DNA from: Deltaproteobacteria bacterium
GTDB lineage: Bacteria; UBA10199; DSSB01
Length of the DNA stretch: 10,773 bases
Direction of reading: 5' to 3'
Assembly (NCBI GenBank): GCA_021414045.1
Contig: JAIOPF010000236.1
Span: 1-10,773 of the forward strand
In this document: positions 6,225-10,773 of the stretch, in pieces
Layout of the letters: every line of letters starts with the position of its first letter
Numbering within the stretch: the first letter of the stretch is position 1
Translations under genes and position numbers: made by a program
Notes under the pieces: model-generated
Seen by the model: only the letters and a program-made list of their open reading frames with translations
Database searches by the model: none
What the model was told of the DNA's origin: nothing

Positions 6225-6569
6225 ATGGAAATCCTCCTCCGCATCATCGCCTGCTTCTGGATCCTGCTCAGCTTTAGGCCCGCCTTGCAGATAGGGCAAC
6301 GACTGCTGCATCAGGGAGTTCATGTTCCCTGGACGGCGGGGGACCTGCTCACCCTGATCATGCTCGTCGGTGGGGTCGGACTGCTTTTCTTGAAAGAATG
6401 GGCGCGCTGGACACTCCTCGCAGGCGCGGCGGCTTATCTCTTGATTAAGGCGGGGCCTTCCTTGAGCCGCCTGAATTTCAGCGAAGGGGTGATAAAAACA
6501 ACGCTCTTCTATGGAATTTTCGTGGTTTTGCTGGCCATCCCCCAAGCTAGGGCGGCCACGCGTCGGTAA
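6225..6569 (+). CDS. Small multi-spanning membrane protein, unknown function
   Basis: 114 residues, mostly hydrophobic. By eye there are three or four membrane segments, near residues 3-17, 40-56, 61-76 and 89-105, separated by short charged turns (K-E-W-A-R at 57-61). The tail is basic (A-R-A-A-T-R-R). No family is recognised. The ATG lies 6 bp after the recQ stop; GGGAG (6211-6215) in the last recQ codons is 9 nt upstream and should serve as its SD, so translation is probably coupled to recQ. The spacing, SD and hydrophobic pattern make it a credible gene, but a functional link with RecQ is not implied. Confidence 0.65.
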   Translation: MEILLRIIACFWILLSFRPALQIGQRLLHQGVHVPWTAGDLLTLIMLVGGVGLLFLKEWARWTLLAGAAAYLLIKAGPSLSRLNFSEGVIKTTLFYGIFVVLLAIPQARAATRR

Positions 6570-6644
6570 TTCGAATTTCAAAGCACCTCTCCGGAGCGTA
6601 AGGTCATCTTCGACAATCAAATCCACCTTGCGAGCTATTAAAAC

Positions 6645-6684
6645 AGCTTTTTCATATCCAGAAATCTCGCATGAAGAAAAAGCT
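6645..6684. terminator. Stem-loop in convergent gap, possible bidirectional terminator
   Basis: AGCTTTTTC (6645-6653) and GAAAAAGCT (6676-6684) form a perfect 9-bp inverted repeat with a 22-nt loop. It sits in the 137-bp gap (6570-6706) between the membrane-protein gene and the S41 protease gene, which point at each other. On the + strand a T-rich run follows after a few bases (TTTGTATTTTTT); on the - strand GTTTTAAT follows the stem. The stem is AT-rich and the loop long, so it would be a weak intrinsic terminator. The rest of the gap shows no gene; it is clearly richer in AT than its surroundings. Confidence 0.45.
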
Positions 6685-6706
6685 AATTTGTATTTTTTAG
6701 GAAATT

Positions 6707-7939
6707 TTATAAATCCGAAGGATTGTCCTGAACTTCTTCCTTGCTAGGCTTGCTTTCAGGCTTTGGCAACGGGGTCTTGCCGCTGGTCAAGAAAGTCCAG
6801 GCCGCTTGGCGCTGGACGTCGACCTTCTTCTTTTCTTGCATTTCGGCCTGGGTCGGGGCGTCGCCCTCGACGACATAGTCGGGCGTCACGCCGGTGTGGT
6901 CGATGGATTTCCCGGAAGGCGTGAAATAACGGGCGATGGTGAGCTTGACCCCGGTGTCTTCACCTAAGTCGATGACGGTCTGGACGCTGCCCTTTCCGAA
7001 ACTCTGGGTACCGAAGAGCTTGGCGCGCTTGTCGTCTTGCAGAGCTCCAGCGACGATTTCGGAAGCCGAGGCCGATCCCTTGTTGATCAAGACGGCGAGC
7101 GGCAGATCCGCGTAGGGGGCCTCTCCGTTGGCGCTGCGATATTCGATGGGACCGGTGCGGGCTCGGGTCGAGACGATGGTCCCGGATTTGATGAACAGAT
7201 TGCTGACGTCGATGGCCTGCTCAAGCAGACCGCCCGGATCGTTCCTCAAGTCGATGATGAGGCCCTTGAGCTTGCCGGATTGGGAAAGTTGCTCGAGGGC
7301 CTTTTTCAATTCTTCAGCGGTATTTTCTTGGAAGCTGGCAATGCGGACATAGCCAATGCCGTCGCCGAGCATCTCGGACCGGACGCTCTTGATCTTGATT
7401 TCTTCCCGCGTCAAGGAAACGTCGAAAGGTTTCGCGAGCCCCTCGCGCCACAGGGTGAGAACCAATTTGCTGTTCTTGCCTCCGCGCATCCGGCGCACCG
7501 CATCGGCGAGATTCATGCCTTTGGTGATCGTTCCGTTGATCTTCACGATCTTGTCCCCCGACTTCACGCCGGCGCGCTCCGCGGGAGAATCCTCGATGGG
7601 CGAAACGACGGTGAGCACGCCGTTCTGCAGGGTGATCTCGATGCCGACGCCGCCGAAGCGTCCCATCGTATCGACCTTCAATTCTTTATAAACATCGGGA
7701 GTCAGGAAGACCGTGTAAGGATCCAGGGTGCCGAGCATGCCCTTGATGGCGCCATAGACCAAATTCTGCCCATCGACCGGTTCGACATAATCTTTCTCGA
7801 CGATGAAGAGAACCTTGCTGAAAAGGTCCAACGCCTTATAGATTTTTTCGGGAAGGGCACGAGCAGAAGGAATCAGGGCGCCCAAGAGCAGACCCAGGAA
7901 AAACACGGGGACCAGCAAAGACTTAGAAAGTCGTTTCAT
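6707..7939 (-). CDS. S41 family carboxy-terminal processing protease with PDZ domain
   Basis: 410 residues. An N-terminal hydrophobic segment (residues 7-23, after K-R-x-x-K) is a signal peptide or anchor placing the enzyme in the periplasm or outside the membrane. A helical region with L-D-P-Y-T-V-F-L-T-P (72-81) is followed by G-G-V-G-I-E-I and a PDZ domain (about 90-170, with S-P-A-E-R-A-G-V-K-S-G-D-K-I). The peptidase domain has D-L-R-N-D-P-G-G (230-237), G-S-A-S-A-S-E-I with Ser291 as nucleophile, and F-G-K-G-S-V-Q with general base Lys316; the 25-residue spacing equals that of E. coli Tsp (Ser430/Lys455), and Gln320 is also kept. The tail (about 385-410) is Lys/Pro/Glu-rich. Family role: trimming C-termini of envelope proteins and regulating peptidoglycan hydrolases. 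Its ATG overlaps the transketolase C-half stop by 4 bp (ATGA), so translation is probably coupled. Confidence 0.93.
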   Translation of the reverse strand: MKRLSKSLLVPVFFLGLLLGALIPSARALPEKIYKALDLFSKVLFIVEKDYVEPVDGQNLVYGAIKGMLGTLDPYTVFLTPDVYKELKVDTMGRFGGVGIEITLQNGVLTVVSPIEDSPAERAGVKSGDKIVKINGTITKGMNLADAVRRMRGGKNSKLVLTLWREGLAKPFDVSLTREEIKIKSVRSEMLGDGIGYVRIASFQENTAEELKKALEQLSQSGKLKGLIIDLRNDPGGLLEQAIDVSNLFIKSGTIVSTRARTGPIEYRSANGEAPYADLPLAVLINKGSASASEIVAGALQDDKRAKLFGTQSFGKGSVQTVIDLGEDTGVKLTIARYFTPSGKSIDHTGVTPDYVVEGDAPTQAEMQEKKKVDVQRQAAWTFLTSGKTPLPKPESKPSKEEVQDNPSDL

Positions 7940-8913
7940 GCAGGTTTGCGATTCGATTTCTTCTTTAAGGTGGCAAGCGCCTGATCAGCGATATCTTCGG
8001 GCATGAGTTTATAGAGCTTGAGCAGGGCATCCGCGGGACCGGATTGACCGAACTCATCCATGATGCCGTGGCGGTGCACGACGACATCGCCTTCTTCGGC
8101 GAGATACTCGGCGACGGCAGAGCCCAAGCCGCCCATCACGGAGTGTTCTTCGACTGTCAGAATGCAGCCCGTGCGCTTGGCCAATTTGGCTAGCATCTCT
8201 CCGTCGAGGGGCTTGACGGTGGCCATATTGACAACCGAGGCCTTCACGCCCTGTTTTTCGAGGATTTCGGCGGCCTTGAGAGCCTGATAGACCATGAGAC
8301 CGCAAGCAACGATGGCGATATCATTGCCTTCATGAATCTCGACGGCCTTGCCGATTTGAAATTTGTAGTCTTCGCCAAGAAAAACCGGGAAGGCCGCTCG
8401 CGACAGGCGAACGTAAACCGGCCCCGGAAAATCGGCGACGGCATGAATCACTTGCTTGGTCTCGATGGCGTCGGCGGGAACGATGACCGTCATCCCGGGC
8501 AGTACCCGCATGATGGCGATATCGGCCACCGTCTGATGGCTGGCGCCGTCTTCACCCACCGTGAGACCGGCATGGCTGGCGCAAATCTTGACGGGAAGAT
8601 GCGGGTAAACGATGGAATTGCGGACGATCTCAAAAGCCCGGCCGGTGGCGAACATCGCGAAACTGGAGGCGAAGGGAATCTTGCCGGCCAATGCCAAGCC
8701 CGCGGCGGTTCCCATCATGTCTTGCTCGGAGACGCCCATATTGAAGAAGCGTTCGGGGAAGGCCTTGGAAAAACCGATGGTCTTGGTCGATCCGGAAAGA
8801 TCGGCATCGAGCACGACAACTTTGGGATTCTTTTGTCCGACTTCGACCAAAGCTTTGCCGTAAGCATCTCGGGTGGCGACTTTATCGGAAGATGTGGTGG
8901 TGGCCTGTCCCAT
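7936..8913 (-). CDS. Transketolase, C-terminal subunit
   Basis: 325 residues covering the pyrimidine-binding and C-terminal domains of transketolase. Visible motifs are T-R-D-A-Y-G-K (14-20), V-L-D-A-D-L-S-G-S (34-42), F-N-M-G-V-S-E-Q-D-M (57-66) with Glu63 as the residue that activates the thiamine ring, H-A-G-L-T-V-G-E-D-G-A-S-H-Q (114-127) including His114 and His126, and a C-terminal Rossmann-like domain from about 190. With the N-half it should form the ThDP enzyme that moves two-carbon ketol units between sugar phosphates. The gene begins 5 bp after the stop of the N-half gene; an AGGGGAAG-like SD lies inside the end of that gene. Dxs (fused, about 620 residues) and pyruvate dehydrogenase E1 beta are alternatives, but the paired N-half matches transketolase better. 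MGQ at 8913 is a clear ATG start. Confidence 0.9.
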   Translation of the reverse strand: MGQATTTSSDKVATRDAYGKALVEVGQKNPKVVVLDADLSGSTKTIGFSKAFPERFFNMGVSEQDMMGTAAGLALAGKIPFASSFAMFATGRAFEIVRNSIVYPHLPVKICASHAGLTVGEDGASHQTVADIAIMRVLPGMTVIVPADAIETKQVIHAVADFPGPVYVRLSRAAFPVFLGEDYKFQIGKAVEIHEGNDIAIVACGLMVYQALKAAEILEKQGVKASVVNMATVKPLDGEMLAKLAKRTGCILTVEEHSVMGGLGSAVAEYLAEEGDVVVHRHGIMDEFGQSGPADALLKLYKLMPEDIADQALATLKKKSNRKPA

Positions 8914-8918
8914 GGATT

Positions 8919-9746
8919 TTAGGCTTCCCCTAATTCTTTGAGGGCGATTTTCAATTCTTCGTCACTAGGTGCTACGCCGTGGTACTTGGGTAGGTTCTCG
9001 AAAATCGAGACTCCCTTCCCTAAAATCGTCTTGGCGATGATCATCTTGGGCTTGCCAGGCGTTTTTTTCGCCCAATCGATGGAATCGAGGATTTCGGCGA
9101 TATTATGGCCATCGATGGTCTTCACTGCCCAGCGAAAGGCCAAAAATTTGTCTTCGAGCGGCGAGACGTCTTTGATGTCCTTGTTGAAGCCGTCGATCTG
9201 GATCCCGTTGAAATCCATGAAACAGATGCGCTTCTCGAGCTTGTGATGTCCGGCCGTCAGCGCGGCTTCCCAAAGCATGCCTTCTTGGGCCTCGCCATCG
9301 GAATGCATGGAATACATCCAAAAATCCCGCTTATCGAGGCGCGCGGCGAAGGAAATACCGTTGCCGATCGACATCCCTTGGCCCAGGGAACCCGTCGACA
9401 TCTCGATGCCCCACTCGACCTTGAGCTTGGGATGGCCTTGAAGGGGGCTGCCAATCTGGCGGAGATGGTCTAATTCTTCTTTGGGGAAATACCCGGCCTT
9501 GCTCAAGGCCACGTAGATCGCGGGGCAGCAATGGCCGTTGGCCAGGATGAAACGATCGCGGTCTTCCCATCGTGGATTCTTGGGATCGTGGTTCATCGCG
9601 CTGAAATAAAGCACGGTGATGATGTCCATGATGCCAAGCGGACCACCCGTGTGTCCGCTCTTGGCTTTATGGAGCATCTTGAGGCAATCGACGCGCAACT
9701 GTCGCGCGATTTCTTGCAGTTCTTCGATATTCGCAGTCTTGGTCAT
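8919..9746 (-). CDS. Transketolase, N-terminal subunit
   Basis: 275 residues, the pyrophosphate-binding half of a split transketolase. Motifs are A-K-S-G-H-T-G-G-P-L-G (28-38, His32), N-G-H-C-C-P-A (70-76), L-Q-G-H-P (102-106), T-G-S-L-G-Q-G (118-124), the ThDP/Mg motif S-D-G-E-A-Q-E-G (149-156), Asn180 in D-F-N-G-I-Q-I-D-G (178-186) and I-L-G-K-G-V (241-246). The first glycine of the usual G-D-G-E is Ser149; the metal-binding Asp150 and Asn180 are kept, so activity is expected. Length is normal for split N-subunits. The ATG at 9746 starts M-T-K-T-A-N just before the first helix; its SD is weak. The C-half gene follows 5 bp downstream, as is common in bacteria with split transketolases. A candidate promoter lies directly upstream, so this may head the tkt-protease operon. 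Confidence 0.92.
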   Translation of the reverse strand: MTKTANIEELQEIARQLRVDCLKMLHKAKSGHTGGPLGIMDIITVLYFSAMNHDPKNPRWEDRDRFILANGHCCPAIYVALSKAGYFPKEELDHLRQIGSPLQGHPKLKVEWGIEMSTGSLGQGMSIGNGISFAARLDKRDFWMYSMHSDGEAQEGMLWEAALTAGHHKLEKRICFMDFNGIQIDGFNKDIKDVSPLEDKFLAFRWAVKTIDGHNIAEILDSIDWAKKTPGKPKMIIAKTILGKGVSIFENLPKYHGVAPSDEELKIALKELGEA

Positions 9747-9788
9747 TTGTAAAAACAGGCTCTAAATGGCTGGAAAAAACGTGGCGCG

Positions 9789-9816
9789 ACGTTAGCATTT
9801 ACCGCCCTTTAGTCAA
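9789..9816 (-). promoter_or_regulatory. Candidate sigma70-like promoter for the transketolase-protease operon
   Basis: On the minus strand TTGACT (-35, 9811-9816, 5 of 6) is separated by 16 bp from TAACGT (-10, 9789-9794, 4 of 6). It is in the 81-bp gap between murI and the transketolase N-half. Transcription from about 9782 would give a leader of about 36 nt. No intrinsic terminator is seen after murI, so read-through from upstream is also possible. Confidence 0.5.
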
Positions 9817-9827
9817 GTGATTCCCCG

Positions 9828-10628
9828 CTAATCCGCGCCTAAATTCGTCATTTCGACGGGACCTAGTTCATGCCCGAGGAAACGGGCCGCGAGTTCGGTC
9901 AGCTTTTGCGGAGCATCCGTGGTGAAAAAGCGCCGGGTTCCGCGCTTTTCTCCCTTCCCGAGCAAGCCCTTCTCGGCCAGCAAGGCCTGCAAGGCCTTGG
10001 CGGTCTCACGGGCCGAGTCCACCAAGGTCACTCCAGGGAGCACTTCTTGAATCAATCCGCGCAACACCGGGTAATGAGTGCAGCCAAGGATCAGGGTGTC
10101 GATGCCATTCCCGCGCCATTCTCCGAGGTATATCTCGGCGACCTGCCGGGTGACTTCATGCCTGGCCCAGCCCTCTTCGACCAGTGGCACGAAAAGCGGA
10201 CAAGCCCGACCCACGACTTTTGCCTGGGGCAAACGTTGGCGAATGGCGTGGGCGTATCCCTGGGATTTGATCGTGCCTTCCGTCCCAATAACCCCGATGG
10301 CCTGAGACTTGGTCGCATCCACCGCGGCTTGGGCGCCGGGTTCCAAGACGCCCAGCAATGGCAAGGAATACATGGGACGCAGGGTTTCCAGGGCTAGGGC
10401 GGAAGAAGTATTGCAGGCCACCACAATGGCTTTGACGCCCTTTTGGACGAGAAAATCGCAGATCTCTTTGGAATACCGGGTGACGGTTTCGGGAGACTTG
10501 ATGCCGTAGGGCACCCTCGCGGTATCGCCGACGTAAATCAGGTCTTCTGAGGGCAAGGCGTCTTCGATCTCCCGCAAGACGGTCAGGCCGCCTAATCCGG
10601 AGTCAAATACGCCGATGGGAGCATCCAT
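9828..10628 (-). CDS. murI: Glutamate racemase
   Basis: 266 residues, the usual size for the family. It interconverts L- and D-glutamate, supplying D-Glu for peptidoglycan stem peptides in the cytoplasm. The two catalytic cysteines are visible in V-A-C-N-T-S-S-A (Cys72) and L-G-C-T-H-Y-P (Cys183). Other signatures are I-G-V-F-D-S-G-L-G-G-L-T-V (5-17, with Asp9-Ser10), G-D-T-A-R-V-P-Y-G (34-42), V-I-G-T-E-G-T-I (113-120), P-L-V-E-E-G-W (148-154) and His185. The start at 10628 is the ATG directly before D-A-P-I-G-V; only a weak SD (GAAG) is present. It begins 6 bp after the stop of the partly seen upstream gene, suggesting one operon and coupled translation. Confidence 0.95.
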   Translation of the reverse strand: MDAPIGVFDSGLGGLTVLREIEDALPSEDLIYVGDTARVPYGIKSPETVTRYSKEICDFLVQKGVKAIVVACNTSSALALETLRPMYSLPLLGVLEPGAQAAVDATKSQAIGVIGTEGTIKSQGYAHAIRQRLPQAKVVGRACPLFVPLVEEGWARHEVTRQVAEIYLGEWRGNGIDTLILGCTHYPVLRGLIQEVLPGVTLVDSARETAKALQALLAEKGLLGKGEKRGTRRFFTTDAPQKLTELAARFLGHELGPVEMTNLGAD

Positions 10629-10634
10629 GGAAAA

Positions 10635-10773
10635 TTACTTCGAGGCCTTGGAACGCGAGGCCTTCTTCGCGGCATGGACCGGCTTGACCTTGGCCAGGCG
10701 CGAGGTCATCACCTTGCGGTGAATGCCGTCGATCTCGGTCTCGAGGCGGCTCAGCTTGCGTTCCATGGTGTTG
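10635..10773 (-). CDS. C-terminus of a Lys/Arg-rich, probably coiled-coil protein (partial)
   Basis: About 46 codons are visible from the window edge to TAA at 10635-10637, in frame through the edge. The reading N-T-M-E-R-K-L-S-R-L-E-T-E-I-D-G-I-H-R-K has spaced leucines/isoleucines with alternating charges, consistent with a short coiled coil. It is followed by a basic tail rich in Lys, Ala and Ser (A-A-K-K-A-S-R-S-K-A-S-K). An in-frame ATG at 10766 lacks an SD, so the true start is probably outside the window, though a 43-residue protein from that ATG cannot be excluded. No family recognised. The stop is 6 bp before the murI start, which supports it being a genuine gene in the same operon. 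Confidence 0.55.
   Translation of the reverse strand, partial: NTMERKLSRLETEIDGIHRKVMTSRLAKVKPVHAAKKASRSKASK

Noticed and set aside
4647..6569. Antiphage defence island built on RecQ and the membrane protein
   Set aside because: Only a generic repair helicase and one unidentified membrane protein; no nuclease, methylase, toxin or mobile gene nearby.
7037..7984. 315-codon plus-strand frame opposite the S41 protease
   Set aside because: Antisense to the catalytic Ser/Lys region of a clear protease; no recognisable domain.

Overview
This is a GC-rich bacterial chromosomal window with dense, mostly housekeeping gene content. It holds no rRNA, tRNA, CRISPR array, insertion sequence or phage gene that I can see. 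The envelope and peptidoglycan genes (a NamZ/DUF1343 tail, glutamate racemase and a carboxy-terminal processing protease) together with a transketolase split into two genes suggest a free-living bacterium, probably Gram-negative and perhaps near the deltaproteobacterial or candidate-phylum lineages. That placement is inference only.

Layout. Positions 1-340 (+) hold the C-terminus of a DUF1343/NamZ-type protein. It converges on a six-cysteine DUF971 protein (358-675, -). A 116-bp divergent region separates that gene from a two-gene + strand unit: an acetolactate-synthase-like thiamine diphosphate (ThDP) enzyme (792-2525) and a carboxymuconolactone-decarboxylase-fold protein (2538-3077). This unit converges, 6 bp apart, on a - strand pair: an alpha/beta hydrolase (4523-3777) and a TrpF-like barrel that lacks the catalytic cysteine (3761-3084). 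A divergent promoter region then leads to a short RecQ helicase without a winged-helix domain (4647-6218, +) and a closely linked small membrane protein (6225-6569, +). A 137-bp AT-rich convergent gap with a stem-loop follows. The rest is a - strand series read from right to left: the tail of a Lys/Arg-rich protein (from the window edge to 10635), murI (10628-9828), a good sigma70-like promoter, transketolase N-half (9746-8919), transketolase C-half (8913-7936) and an S41 protease (7939-6707).

How they work together. The right half combines D-glutamate supply for peptidoglycan, pentose-phosphate carbon exchange and periplasmic proteolysis. The transketolase halves should form one enzyme, and the protease start overlaps the C-half stop. 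The left-centre (792-4523) is the least explained part. Four genes from enzyme families sit together: a ThDP enzyme of unknown substrate, a cysteine-free CMD-fold protein, a TrpF paralogue that is probably not a PRA isomerase, and an alpha/beta hydrolase without an obvious canonical acid residue. They lie on opposite strands, so a shared pathway is only a hypothesis. I found no clear new defence or mobile system.
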